This document shows, in pieces, positions 11,072 through 21,749 of a stretch of 64,000 nucleotides of DNA. The notes under the pieces are model-generated. The model saw only the letters and a program-made list of their open reading frames with translations. It searched no databases and had not been told where the DNA came from. Position 1 is the stretch's first letter. Every line of letters begins with the position of its first letter. Origin of the DNA: Ichthyophis bannanicus (lineage: Eukaryota > Chordata > Amphibia > Gymnophiona > Ichthyophiidae); the NCBI GenBank assembly GCA_033557465.1, contig CM066035.1:918664235-918728234 (forward strand). The letters are read 5' to 3'. Position numbers and translations under genes: made by a program.

Positions 11072-12108
11072 CTTTAGCCCTGCTCCACCTCCTTAAAGAA
11101 GTGGAGGATGTTTTGCTGGCCTCATGCAAGGCGTCTACCAGATGGACCTATGCTTTTAAGTGGCATAGGTTTACACTTTGGTGCACTGAGCAGGGGGTCG
11201 ACCCCTTTTCTTGTCCGGTGGTTATGGTGTTACAATACCTTCTCCACCTCTTCCGGGCGGGGGCTCAAGTCTAACTCTGTTAGAGTACACCTCAGTGCCC
11301 TGGCGGCGAACCACCATCAGGTGGATGGGAAACCCCTCTCGGTCCACCCAGTGGTGTCCCGCTTCCTAAAGGGCCTACTCCTGTCTAAGCCCCCAGTTCG
11401 CCCTCTGGTGACCGAATGGATCTCAATGTGGTGTTGGGGCAGCTCACCCGGCTGCCCTTCGAGCCTCTGGCTATGTGTCACCTTCGCTATCTCTCCTGGA
11501 AGGTGGATTTCCTGGTTGCGCTCACTTCTGCCCAAAGGGTGAGTGAGCTCTAGGCTCTCGTGGCAGAGAAGCCTTATAGCAGGTTTTACAAGAATAGGGT
11601 GGTGCTTCGCACTTATCCCAAATTTCTCCCGAAGGTGATGTCCTCTTTCCACCTCAACCAAGAGGTGGTCCTCCCTACCTTCTTTCCCAGACCGAACGCC
11701 AGTCAGGCAGAGGCGGTCCTCCATACCTTGGACTGTAAGAGAGCCTTGTCCTTCTACATTCAATGTACTCAAGGCCACTGGAAAGCTTCCGAGCTTTTCG
11801 TTTCCTACGACCCCAGTAAGTTGGGGGAGGCAATGTCCAAGTGTACGCTGTCCATATGGGTGGCAAACTGTATTACCCGGACTTGTGAGGAGGCGAGGCT
11901 TCTGCTGGAAGGCCGGGTCACGGCTCACCGGGTCAGGGCTATGGCGACATCAGTTGCTCACCTGCGTTCGGTTCCTCTGGCAGACATCTGCCGGGCCGCC
12001 ACCTCGTCTTCAATCCATACCTTCACAGCTCATTACTGCCTGGATAGAGAGTTCTGGCGGGACAGTGCCTTTGGCCAGGCCATGCTCCGTAACCTTTTCG
12101 GGGTCTAG
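11048..12108 (+). pseudogene. DIRS A tyrosine recombinase, broken
   Basis: Tyrosine recombinase of DIRS type, which integrates the element without target-site duplication. The N-terminal core-binding part (EVEDVLLASCKASTRWTYAFKWHRF) is followed by frameshifts near 11260 and 11540. The catalytic region has RVSEL (Arg I; the residue before it is Gln instead of Arg), HRVRAMA (HxxR box) and TAHYCLD (presumed nucleophilic Tyr), ending LFGV-stop at 12108. The AATWSS block of sister copies reads AATSSS here, losing the Trp that replaces the second His in this group. Confidence 0.8.
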
Positions 12109-12250
12109 GCAACTCCTACCCTCCGACCCTTCTGTGTTCAGGCTACCAGAGTGCTAGTTCCTTGGATGCAGAGATCCTGTTGGTCAGTTATACGGATTTC
12201 ATTGCTGCTGCTTAGGCTTTCAATGAGGGAGCCTTTTTTTGGCTATAGGT

Positions 12251-12545
12251 TGTGGGGAAAAGATGAATCCCCTTCAGGTATCTTTATTACAGGTTGAATC
12301 CATCTTGTACTAACGTCTATAGCTCAGGCCTAAGAAACAGCTTGCTCTGACTTTTTCACACTGAAACAGCTAATTCAGCAAGATTGAGCAATGAAATGAG
12401 CTAATATCCTGTCCCAGAGAGATTACACAATGAGAAACTCTGAACGCTATACAGTTAATGAAAGACTGTCCCGTGGGCCTCTCGAATGAACAAAAGGAGA
12501 ACGTAAACAAGGAAGACGTAAACGTAAACAAAAGGAGAACATAAA
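12251..12545. other. Unassigned DNA with a short direct repeat
   Basis: No gene is seen. Two copies of AACAAAAGGAGAACRTAAACAAGG-like sequence, written here as AACAAAAGGAGAAC plus RTAAACAAGG, lie at about 12487-12512 and 12527-12550 around a related AAGACGTAAACGTAAAC block. The left part may still be degraded DIRS A 3' UTR. Confidence 0.35.
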
Positions 12546-12711
12546 CAAGGGGGTTCAAATCCCACTAGAGGACAGCAACCTTGGGCCGGAAGGACTGGGG
12601 TTTCTAGTCCCACAGGTGCTCCTTGTGGTCTTGGGCAAGCCACTTAACCCTCCATAGCCCATGTTCCCTGTAAAATAGTTATCTCCAAGTTATAATGCCC
12701 TGTTCTTCCTC
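12546..12711 (+). mobile_element. tRNA-derived SINE fragment
   Basis: It starts inside the tRNA-like head at a B box (GGTTCAAATCC). It continues through CTTGGGCAAGCCACTTAACCC, here split as CTTGGGCAAG and CCACTTAACCC, which is similar to the MIR/CORE-type body, to CAAGTTATAATGCCCTGTTC. It is nearly identical to the corresponding part of the fuller minus-strand copy at 42985-43288. The 5' A box and the 3' tail are missing. Confidence 0.7.
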
Positions 12712-12975
12712 TAATGGCTTCTGATTCTATTTCCTTGCATGTGTTACTGTAGTACTTCTTGTCTTGTCCTGCTGCACGTTGGAAAGCTCTGTTGAGTTCT
12801 ACGATTGCCTCTAGCTTCTCTGCATTTTTGGACAATTTTCAGAGTTTCTTTGGTTGTCCACTTTGGCCGTTTTTGCTTTTTCACCTTATGTAGAGACTTC
12901 TCACTTTCTTCCAACATAACCTTCTTGATGTCATCCCATAATTCTGGAGACCACACCTTCAAAAGGATATAAACA
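12712..12975 (-). pseudogene. RTE-like LINE ORF fragment (endonuclease-RT linker)
   Basis: Minus-strand translation shows ELWDDIKKVMLEESEKSLH, then RPKWTTKETLKIVQK and LNRAFQRAAGQDKKYY in a shifted frame. These match the linker of RTE-type ORF2 (W.di...m.eea...l and kWmt.etl.l...r). There is at least one frameshift. The RTE C-terminus at 6255-6615 lies on the same strand beyond DIRS A, but the RT domain between is missing, so they may or may not be one element. Confidence 0.55.
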
Positions 12976-13470
12976 GGATGGAGTCATTGCAAAGAGTGTC
13001 TATTAAAATGGTTATTGGTCATCGTCATAAAGCGTATGGGGACAGACCTGAAGATCTGATTATGTATACCTTTAAAGAAAGCCATGAGAGGGGAGATACG
13101 ATAGAGATGTTTAAATACCACCATGGCATAAGTGCACAAGAGGTGACCTTCTTTTGACTGAAAGAAAGCTCTGGAATGAGAGTACATAGGATGAAAATGA
13201 AAGGGAGTAGGTTCAGGAGTAATTTGAGGAACTATTTCATTATGGAAAGGATGGTGGTTTCATGGAACAGCCTCCCAGCAGAGATGGTGGAGATGAGGCC
13301 ATTTCTGAATTCAAGAAAGCATGGGATAAGCACAGAAGAACTGGAAGACAGAGGAAGAGATTGTAAAGTGTAGTATTCGGTATGAATGGGAAGACTGAAT
13401 GGGCCCTATGGTCTTTATCTGCTGCCATTTTCTCTATTTCTCTGTTTTTTATTAGCGCCCCAGGTTCCAT
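12976..13470 (+). pseudogene. CR1-type LINE 3' end
   Basis: The plus strand carries the last ORF2 block of a CR1-like LINE: RFRSNLRNYFIMERMVVSWNSLPAEMV, followed by the 3' UTR. The UTR ends GGGCCCTATGGTCTTTATCTGC, here split as GGGCCCTATGG and TCTTTATCTGC, and a short TCTATTTCTCTG tail. The same block ends the minus-strand CR1 at 23190-24932. No upstream RT is attached, so it is a 5'-truncated insertion with stops. Confidence 0.6.
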
Positions 13471-13648
13471 ATAAACCGGATGGCAAAGTGTTTTTTTTTA
13501 AATTGTATAGTCTAGGAATATGCCAGTTTCTTTTTTATTGGGGCCACCACATGACCTATGTCAGCGATGGCGAACCTATGGCACGCGTGCCAGCTGTGGC
13601 CCGCGAAGGCCTTGCAGCTGGCACGCGGGAAGGTCCGCAAAAAAGAAA

Positions 13649-14000
13649 AAGCTGGCTCTGACTGCTGCCGCGGACGCGGCAAGGGCAGAATGCAGTGTCC
13701 CGCGGGGCCCCCGCCGCCCGCTAAGCCCCTCGGCAAGGGCTTTCAGATTCGCGAGGGAGAGCGTCTCCCACGCGTCTCTGTTAAGCCCGCAGGGGCTAAT
13801 GGGAAATTTCCCATCAGCCCCTTTAGATGCGAGGGACTGATGGGAAATTTCCCATTAGCCCCTGCGGGCTTAACAGAGACGCGAGGGAGACGCTCTCCCT
13901 CGCGAATCTGAAAGCCCTTGCAGAGGGGCTTAGCGGGCGGAGGGGGCCCCGCGGGACATTGCATTCTGCCGCGGCAGCGGCAGCAACCAGAGCCAGCTTT
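13649..14000. repeat. Long foldback: ~172-bp inverted arms
   Basis: The left arm (13649-13822) pairs with the right arm (13833-14000). The arms run from AAGCTGGCTCTG to GGGAAATTTCCCATCAG and are about 93 percent identical by eye, with a loop of about 10 nt. The arms are CpG-rich (GTCCCGCGGGGCC, GATTCGCGAGGGAGA). Transcribed, it would give a single hairpin of more than 160 bp. Confidence 0.9.
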
Positions 14001-14021
14001 TTTTTTTTTTAAATTTGCCAG

Positions 14022-14560
14022 GGGGGGAGGGGGGGTTAGGACTTCTAATGGGCTAGGGGGGGGGTTAGGACTTCTAATGGGCTAGGGGGGGGTTAGGACT
14101 TCTAATGGGCTGGGGGGGGTTAGGACTGCTAATGGGCGGGCGGGGGGGGGGGGTAGGACTGCTAATGGGCTGTGGGCTGATGGGGGCTGTCGGGAAATGG
14201 GGTGATGGGCTATGGGGGGGTTAGGACTGGTAATGGGCTAGGGGGGTTAAGGAATGGTAATGGGCATTTGGCTGATGGGGGCTGTCTGGAAATGTGGTGA
14301 TGGGGGTTAGGACTGGTAATGGGTTATAGGGGGGGCTTAAACTGAAAATGGGGTGATGGGGGTTTAGGACTGGAAGTGGGTTGATGGGGGGGGCTAGGAC
14401 TGGTATTGGGTTGGGGGGTTGCTAGGACTGGAAATGGGCTGATGGGGGGCTAGGACTGGAAATGGGCTGATGCAGGGACTAGAAGGGAATGGATGCTGGG
14501 TGAGGTTGGAACTAGAAGGGAGCTGATGTTGGGGGAGGATTAGAATGGGATGGGGCTGGG
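14022..14560 (+). repeat. G-rich minisatellite in hAT element 1
   Basis: Degenerate repeats of about 25-32 bp on the theme GGGGTTAGGACTGGTAATGG, with runs of 4 to 11 G on the plus strand. The same array occurs in hAT copy 2 (50165-50880) and hAT element 3 (59580-60060). Unit length and order differ between copies. Confidence 0.85.
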
Positions 14561-15306
14561 AGAGTAAAATGGAGAGGGGGAAAATATTTTGTGTGGGAGG
14601 GATAAAAAATCTACAATTGGCCGGGTATTGGGAGAGTAAGTGGGGATTGAGGATGGAGGGGTAAAATTTGAGTGGATGAAATAGGAATGAGGAAAGAGCA
14701 AAAGGAGAAAGATTAGTATGTTAAAGCGGATGTAGAGAGAGAGAATGGAAAAAAAAACTAGAAGAGAGAAGAAAGGACAAATGGACAGCAGATGATGGAG
14801 AGTTAGCAGAAAACATGAAGAAACCAGAAAGAAAGTGGCTGGAGCAATTGCAACTGTGTAACTGAGCTGAGGTATTCTGTTTATGTAATTCCTTTTTGAC
14901 ATTGCCACTTGTTCTCTTTCCCCAGTAGGTCATGTATTGTTATTCTCTGAAATGTATTGGTTTAATATTTGCAGTGTTGCCTTTTGATAGGTAGGGTATG
15001 GTGCTTTGTGAGTCCTGGTAGTGCTGTTAGGATACGGCGGGTTTGCTATTGGTTCTAAATGGGCAGTGTTTGTAGTAGTTCCTAATGTGCCTGGCGGTTG
15101 GCACTGGATTATAGTAATGTAGAAATCTTTTAGTCTGTCTTTATCCATACACTCATTAAGAGACATGTTTACTAAAAGTTAGTGTATGTTAGCATTATGC
15201 AAATATTTATGCAAATTGACGTGCTGGCACTTTGAGGAAATTCTTTGGTTTTGTGCGGCAGTTTGGGCACTCGGGCTCAAAAAGGTTAGCCATCACTGAC
15301 CTATGT

Positions 15307-16019
15307 TATGAATGAGGGGACCTCCTGCTCCCTGACTGGAACTCTGAAGAGGGCCTCCTCTTCACATTTTGGGTGTGTTGGGAAGGGGGCATGAGCTCAT
15401 CCTTCACTACAGGCAGCAGATGTCCTTGGGCTACTCCTGAGGGTGATGATCTGCAAAGATCAATAAAGATGTCCCCCTGCCATTCCACCCATGAATCTCT
15501 TCTGCTACTACTACTGTGTGCCTCTGCTTCCCCTCACTCCCACTATCCCATCTTTTTCCAGTTTGGAGAGGAAGCCCATGCAACAGAAGATGGGGACCCT
15601 GAGTGGCCCCTGCTTGCATAGAGGGATGATTCTGCAGATAGAACCGATCAACCTTTTATCATTAATTTATTTTAACTCTGTTGATTGAACAGTGACAGAA
15701 CAAGTAATGTCACGCAAGATCCTTCTATTGTGATGCATTCGGTGTGAATTGTCAGGAGATTTCCCTTTTTTTACATTTTTAACTTTTCACCCCTCACAAT
15801 AACCTTGTCCCCCTCTCCTCAACCCCAATACAACATCTTCCATAGCAACAAATATTTATAACAGACCAGTCCACATTCAGTCCTTGGTAACTGAATGGTA
15901 AGGCTGGAATGGAACTAGTCAATGGTTTTATTAGTAATGTTCCGCCATGTAGTGTGATATAAAGTGGATCCTACAGTGGTGACAAAACCTGGACTGAGAA
16001 CAATATCCCAGAAGAGAGA
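15307..16019. other. Unassigned, possibly single-copy DNA
   Basis: The stretch between hAT element 1 and DIRS B. I see no long ORF, repeat family or RNA gene. It continues the sequence interrupted by hAT element 1 (left flank about 13471-13553). Confidence 0.4.
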
Positions 16020-16292
16020 AAGCGTAGTTACTCACCTGTAACAGGTGTTCTCCAGGAGCAGCAGGAATCAGTCCTCACATATGGGTGACGTCGGCGCCGA
16101 CGGAGCCCTCGCGGAGCAATTTTCCCCAGCTTTCAAAGAAAGCCTTTGGGAATTGCAGCGCGCATGCGCGGTCCACTTCCCGCCCAAGGGTGCCATCTTA
16201 GCCAGTCAGACGACATAGCTAAAAGACAGCATAAAAATTTGCAAAAAAAACTAAAGCAGAGGATTGCAACTCTAAGGGGAGGAGGGAGGGTT

Positions 16293-16390
16293 GTGAGGAC
16301 TGATTCCTGCTGCTCCTGGAGAACACCTGTTACAGGTGAGTAACTACGCTTTCTCCAGGACCAAGCAGGAAGTCAGTCCTCACATATGGG
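16293..16390. repeat. DIRS B internal complementary region
   Basis: On the plus strand this reads GTGAGGACTGATTCCTGC ... ACAGGTGAGTAACTACGCTT directly followed by TCTCCAGGACCAAGCAGG ... CACATATGGG. It is the right tip joined head-to-tail to the left tip, in the orientation complementary to the element's coding strand. This matches the DIRS1 model in which the ICR templates completion of a circular intermediate. Confidence 0.9.
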
Positions 16391-16527
16391 ACTCCCAAGC
16401 TTAAGGCTACCGGAGACCCTAAGCACAAAAATGAGCTCCCTCTAGCTCAGCAGCACAGAAGGAAGGAATCTTCACTGAATTATTACCCACCGGTAGCCCA
16501 ACATCCGGGATGGAGAGTAGGAGTTGC

Positions 16528-17700
16528 TCAAACCTCGAAGAGATTTCGGAGGACTGCCTGTCCGAAAGCACTGTCCCTGCGGGACTCCCTCTCGAGGCAG
16601 TAATGGACCGCAAAAGTCTGGCTCGAAGACCAAGTAGCGGCCCGGCAGATGTCTGCCAATGGAACAGAGCGGAGGTAAGCCACTGACGTAGCCTTCGCCC
16701 GAACACAATGAGCCGTGACCCGACTATCTAGCGAGAGTCCGGCTGCCCCATAAGCCCAAGCGATACAGTCAGCAACCCAGATGGACAGAGTACGCTTGGA
16801 GACAGGGAGCCCCAATTTATTGGGGTCAAAAGACACGAAAAGCTGAGCAGCTTTACGGTGCTCCCGCGTACGGTCAAGGTAGAAGTTCAACGCCCTTCTA
16901 CAGTCCAGGGTATGCAGGGACCATTTCAGCTCGGCTGGAGTGTGGCCTGGGAAAGAAGGTCGGAAGTACCACCTCCTGATTGATGTGAAAAGGGGAGACC
17001 ACTTTTGGAAGAAATTTAGGGTGAGTCCGTAGGACTACCCTATTTTTGTAGAACCGAGTGTAAGGGGGATCAGACACGAGGGCCTGCAATTCACTTACGC
17101 GTCTAGGGAAGTGAGGGCTATCAGGAATAAGGTTTTCCAAGAAAGAAAAACGGAGAGAACAGGTAGCCATAGGTTCAAAAGGCGGACAGGTGATCCGCTG
17201 TAAAACACATTCAGATCCCAGTCAGGTGCTGGCGGGCGCAGAGGTGGTTTAAGTAGAAGGAGACCTCGGAGAAACCTTGCCACGAGAGGGTCGCTGGAAA
17301 GAGGTCTGCCGTCCACCGGCACATGATGTGCTGAAAGAGCACTGAGGTGAACTTTGACGGAGTTGGACTTAAGTCCCAGATTAGAGAGGTAGAGCAAGTA
17401 CTGCAAGATCACCGACACCGAGCAGGAGAAGGGATCCTGAGACTGCTGGGTACACCAAACGGAAAAAACGACGCCATTTAAGGGCGTAGCATTTGCGGGT
17501 AGAAGGTCGCTGGGAAGCTAGGACGACCTCTTCCACCTCTGCCGGCAGTAGAAGGGGAGCAAGGACTACCCTTTCAGCAGCCAGGCCATCAGATGTAGAG
17601 ATCTGAGGTTGGGGTGTAGCAGGGACCCCTGATCCTGTGTTAGGAGATCTGGTTGAAACCCCAGAGGGAACGGAGCCTCCACCGCTAGTTGCAGCAGGAG
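16528..17700 (-). pseudogene. DIRS B tyrosine recombinase, broken
   Basis: Starts overlapping the pol end, with the GLAAERVVLAPLLLPAEVEEV segment and STRKCYALKWRRF core-binding block; it then frameshifts (the RLVYPAVSG garble). SNSVKVHLSALSAHHV continues in another frame. Arg I sits near 17090-17100, where a frame change splits it. The C-terminal catalytic part is open from 16890 to 16528: AHCVRAKATS (HxxR), DICRAATWSS, TFAVHYCLE (Tyr), ending LFEV-stop. Compared with copy D it keeps the five-C run that D has lost. Confidence 0.8.
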
Positions 17701-19840
17701 TGGAAACCACGGCTGTCTGGGCCACCGAGGAGCTATCAGGATCATTGAAGCTTTGTATCGGAGAACCTTGAAAAGAGTCCTAGAGATTATCGGTATGGGA
17801 GGAATGGCATACAGAAGGCTTTCCGACCATGAGAGCAGAAAAGCATCCGCCGCTACTCGAAGGGGATGCGGCTGCCGAGAGCAGAAGCGAGGAAGTTGCC
17901 GGTTGAGAGGACTGGCAAAGAGATCCATCGTGGGGAGGCCCCACTTCAGAAAACAGTTTCTGAACTACCAAGGGATCCAGTCGCCACTCGTGCGGCTGGA
18001 GGATTCTGCTGAGTTTGTCCGCCAGGCAATTTTCTTGGCCTGGGAGATAAACTGCCTTGAGAAGAATGCCGTGGCTGACGGCCCAAGAGCAGAGCCTCTG
18101 TGCTTCTAGACAGAGAAGGAAGGAGCCCGTGCCCCCTTGTTTGTTCACGTAGAACATGGCAACTTGATTGTCCGTCTGGACAAGGACGGACCGGTGAGAA
18201 GTCAGGTGGGAGAAAGCCTTGAGAGCCAGACGGATCGCTCTGAGCTCTAGGAAGTTGATCTGCTGCGCAGACTCCCACGTGGTCCAGAGACCTTGAGTAC
18301 ATGCCCCTTGGCAATGCGCTCCCCATCCTAGGAGAGAAGCATCGGTCATCAGCACTTGCGGCAGGCGGAGGAGACTGAAAAGGCATTCCGAGTACCAGGT
18401 TCGGCCGATGAAGCCACCACTGTAGAGAAGAGGCCAGCAGGCCGGAGATCCGCACTAAGTCGGCTAGGCCGCCCGTGGCCTGTTGCCACTGCTTGCGAAG
18501 GCACCACTGAGCAGGCCGCATATTCAGGCGGGCATTGGGGGTCACGTGGACGGTGGAAGCCATATGGCCGAGTAGTCTCAGGAAGCGCCTGGCCGAGACC
18601 AGGGAATGGCTGGCTGCGAAAACGGCCGGCTAGGTCCATGAGCCGTTGAGCCTGTCGAGAGGCAGGAAAGCTCGCGCCTGAAGAGTGTGGCAATCTTGCG
18701 CCGATGAACTCGAGAGCTTGCGAGGGGAGCAAAGTGGACTTTGCGAAAGTTTATGACAAAGCCCAAGTACTGGAGAAGAGTCACAGTGCGGTGTGTGGCT
18801 TTGGTTGACTTCTGGATGAGGACGATGCTCTGATGAGCCAGTCGTCTAGGTAAGGAAAGACATAGAGGCCATGAAGCCGGAGATAAGCCGCCACCACCGC
18901 GAGGCATTTTGTGAAGACTCGTGTGCGGAGGATAGGCCAAAGGGCAGTACTCTGTACTGGTAATGATTTCCTGCCACCACCAAACCTTAGGTATTGGCGG
19001 TGGCTTGGGTGGATGAGGATGTGCGTGTAGGCATCCTTTAGATCCAAGGAGCATAGCCAATCTCCCTGCTGGAGGTAGGGCAGAAGGATTCCAAGGGTAA
19101 GCATCTTGAACTTCTCCCGCACGAGGAACTTGTTGAGGTTGCGCAAGTCCAGGATGGGTCTGAGGCACTGTTCCCTCTAAGCTGTGCGCGTGTGCGCGCG
19201 CACACATCTCGTCAAGCGAGCGCACATACTTTACAACAGAGCGCACAAAAATTATGGTTCTGATTCTGATAGAAAACAACACAGACATCTTAAAATTTAA
19301 AAGTTGTGTGTATTTACGGTTTTTCACAAGTTCTACAATATTTTCTAGTGCAATCAATGTGGTGTACATACTGTATTCTGATGTGTAGTCAAATTTTAAA
19401 GTATTTAACTCCAAGTGTCGTTATGTGGCGCACAAAAATTTAACCTTCCTTCAAAAGCTGCACAGCTAATATTTTATGCGCACACAGCCTACAGAAAATT
19501 AGAGGGAACATTGGTCTGAGGCCTCCCGTTCTTTTTGGTATTAGGAAATACCTGGAATAGAAGCCTTGACCTCTCAGGTGGTGGGGCACCGGTTCCACAG
19601 CCTGTTCCTGAAGAAGACTTGCTAACTCCTGAAGGAGTAAGTCCCTGTGCAGAGGGAGTCGTGGAGGCGCTCCCGGGAAAATAGGAGGAGGGACCTGGTG
19701 GAAGTGGAGAAGATAGCCTTCTCTCACAAAATGAAGCACCCAGGCATCTGATGTGATGTTGGACCACCTGTGGGCAAAGTGGACCAGCCGGCCTCCTGTG
19801 CTGGGAGAAACCAACTGAGGGGGAGAGGCTATTGCCGATG
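17566..19840 (-). pseudogene. DIRS B RT-RNase H-methyltransferase, broken
   Basis: RT motifs on the minus strand: GQGFYSRYFLIPKRTGGLRP, here ending at the hAT insertion (19513), resuming after 19166 with LRNLNKFLVREKFKML, SLDLKDAYTHILIH (A) and FPYLDDWLIRA (C). Motif B is frameshifted (near 18950). RNase H shows TDASLLGWGAHC, LELRAIRLAL and QTDNQVAMFYVNK. The methyltransferase-like end has DLFASPLNRQL, AADAFLLSW and PPIPIISRTLF, and stops at 17566 (LLKG-stop). The insertion and at least four frame changes inactivate it. Confidence 0.8.
19166..19513. mobile_element. 348-bp hAT MITE inside DIRS B pol
   Basis: TIRs CACTGTTCCCTCTAA and, reversed, CAATGTTCCCTCTAA match at 14 of 15 positions. The TSD GTCTGAGG occurs at 19158-19165 and 19514-19521. 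It has no ORF. Next to the left TIR is an alternating purine-pyrimidine run (GTGCGCGTGTGCGCGCGCAC, 19183-19202 approximately). Confidence 0.9.
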
Positions 19841-19849
19841 AAGTCAAAA

Positions 19850-21749
19850 ACCCCCACCTGCTGAGCAGGGGCCGGTGGTGCAGGCTTGGGGGCTTGCTGC
19901 CTACGGGACCCGTTACCCCGTCCCTTGGCCTGCTGACCCTGTTGGGGAGCTGCGGAGGCCTGATATTGAGGGTAGTGTTTATAGGCAGCCGCCTTTCTCG
20001 GTAAAAGGACTTCTTTACCGAGCCCTTCTTCTTCTGGGAAGGGGCAGAGGTCTTCCTAGAGAGCCTAGTTCTGGTGAGAGTCTCCGTCTCGATTTGCGCA
20101 GCCTTCTCAGCCATGGGCTTGCCAAAGAGGTTCTCCACCTCGGCAGGGGACATCGACCAACTTGTCCTGCACCCAGGGTTCAAGGTCAGACGACTGAAGC
20201 CAAGCCTGTCCGGCGGGCACCGATGCCGGCTGGGCTGCGGCCACTCGAGCCGATGCTTCAAAGCCATCATAGGCTGGCTCGAGAAATGAATTTGGAGCAA
20301 CTCGAATACCAGTGGACAAGGCTAGGAACCTCCGCAAAAGGTTCCTCGGACAGCCCAGCAGAGAATCCGGCTATCTCTTTAGCCAGGTCTCTAAGGTACA
20401 TGCCATGTAGAGCTGGTAGGTCTGGACCCGACAAGCAAGCATAGAGCCTTGGAAACACTTCTTACCGAGGCCATCCAGGTTGCGAGCCTCCCTGCCGGGA
20501 GGCACCGAGGAGTGCATCTTCTGGCTCTTGAGCCTATGCATGGCCGATTCCACCACCATGGAATGGTGCGGTAGCTGTGCTTTTTGGAAGCCAGGGCTCT
20601 TGCGGACTCGATAGATGGAATCGACCCGCTTGCTTAATACCGGCGACGATGCCGGACTCTCCCACATGCAGAAGAGTAGTCGTTCCAGCATGGGAGGAAC
20701 CGGTACAGTAAAGTGCTCCCTTGCTGGAGAGTCGTACTGAAGGGCGTCGAGCTCTTCGGCTCGAGGCTCCTCCTCGGGATCCGCAGGGAAGGCCAAAGCC
20801 TTGGCCATATCCATTACTAAGTCCGGAGAACCGGGCATCCTCCGGGGGGGACTGTTTCCGAGGTTCGGACTCAGGGGAGTACGAGGGGACACACCGAGTC
20901 CGGAAAAGAATCAGGTGACTTTCTTCCACTTCAGATTCCCAGGCCGACTCCGAGGAGGAATCGGTGGGGTCGGTTCGGGCGGGCGGAGGCGTCGGCCGCC
21001 CCGACGCCGAGGGAGTCGGCGTCGACGACCTCAGTCCCGAACGGGAGGCCGAGGGAGACCTCGACCGAGGATCGGCTCGGTCTCCGGGGTCGACTTAAAC
21101 GTCGACGTCCCGGCGGTCGGGGCAGAGGCGCCAGCGAGGCTAGCGATCAGTGCCCGCTGCTGGTCCATGAAGGCAGACAGTCTGCTCTCCAAGGCCGTCA
21201 ACCTGAGTCTGACCTCAGGTGACCCAGCAGCCCCGACTCGGGCCCCGACGGCGTCGGGCCCGACGTCAGACCCCTCGGAGGCGAGTCCAGGAGGACTACA
21301 GGACTTACCAGAGCAGGCAATTCCGATTCCAAACGAGGTCGCTTCGGGAGGACGTTCCTGCTCCAAAGACCCGGGACGGCTATCGGGGCTATGCGACCTG
21401 GCCCTCGCAGAACCAGGAGCGGTCCACCCGATGCCGCCCTCGCGGGTTTCGCCTTCCGATGATGATCCCCGGAGGGAGAACCTCTGTCGGAGGAACTCCG
21501 GCGATGCTCAGAGCTGGAGCCTCTGGACGCCGAGGCCTCCGACGAGGTCCGGGTACGGGTGGGATCTGCGAAGATTCTTTCCAGCTGATGCCGCCGACTC
21601 CGTAAAGCTTTGGAGGACATTTTGCTGCAGGCCCCACAGATCAGTTCCTCGTGATCTGGGCCAAGGCAGCGGAGGCAATGATCGTGTGTGTCAGTGAGTG
21701 ACATATTTCTGTCACACTGAACACACCTTTTGAAGCCACTGGCAGCCAT
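19850..21749 (-). pseudogene. DIRS B gag, broken
   Basis: ATG at 21749 opens MAASGFKRCVQCDRNM with the same CxxC/H/CxxC/H/CxxC spacing as copy D. The frame ends at 21198 (frameshift in the Ser/Pro-rich part), then reappears as PARTDPTDSSSE-like garble, then DMAKALAFPADPEEEPRAEEL (20371-20892) and AYDGFEASARVAAA (20107-20337). The tail is basic (SFYRERRLPINTT). One G is missing in the run before the usual stop, so the terminator found in copy D is lost. Confidence 0.75.

Larger units (their letters stand above)
6616..12250 (+). mobile_element. DIRS copy A (decayed, right end lost)
   Basis: The left tip TCTCCGGGAACCAGCAGG matches the tips of copies B, C and D. The leader holds the decayed ITR (GGCGCCGACGGAG at about 6662). 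Order on the plus strand: gag (from 7021), RT-RNase H-methyltransferase (9099-11071), tyrosine recombinase (to 12108). After about 12215 similarity to copy D fades. Neither the ICR nor the right ITR is found, so the right end is truncated. Numerous stops and frameshifts make this the oldest-looking DIRS copy. It abuts the RTE-like fragment on its left. Confidence 0.8.
13562..15298. mobile_element. hAT element 1 (non-autonomous, foldback cargo)
   Basis: The termini CAGCGATGGCGAACCT and, reversed at the right, CAGTGATGGCTAACCT form imperfect TIRs. An 8-bp TSD, ACCTATGT, lies at 13554-13561 and 15299-15306. TIR type and 8-bp TSD assign it to hAT. It has no transposase ORF. Inside are a long foldback (13649-14000), a G-rich minisatellite (14022-14560), an A/G-rich stretch and a right segment with CTGTGTAACTGAGCTGAGG and TTATGCAAATATTTATGCAAAT, here split TTATGCAAATA and TTTATGCAAAT. 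Compared with hAT copies 2 and 3 about 240 bp are missing near 14850. The interior is shared with element 3, whose termini differ. Confidence 0.85.

Noticed and set aside
12546..12711. tRNA gene (A/B-box-like sequence), also at 42985-43288
   Set aside because: Only B box (and in one copy an A box) remain. No cloverleaf or 3' half is present, and a SINE body and LINE-like tail follow.
16330..16370. Mini-intron between GTGAGT and TTTCTCCAG at the DIRS tip junction in the ICR
   Set aside because: Donor and acceptor are only about 25 nt apart, below any spliceable intron size, and the ICR lies antisense to the coding strand.
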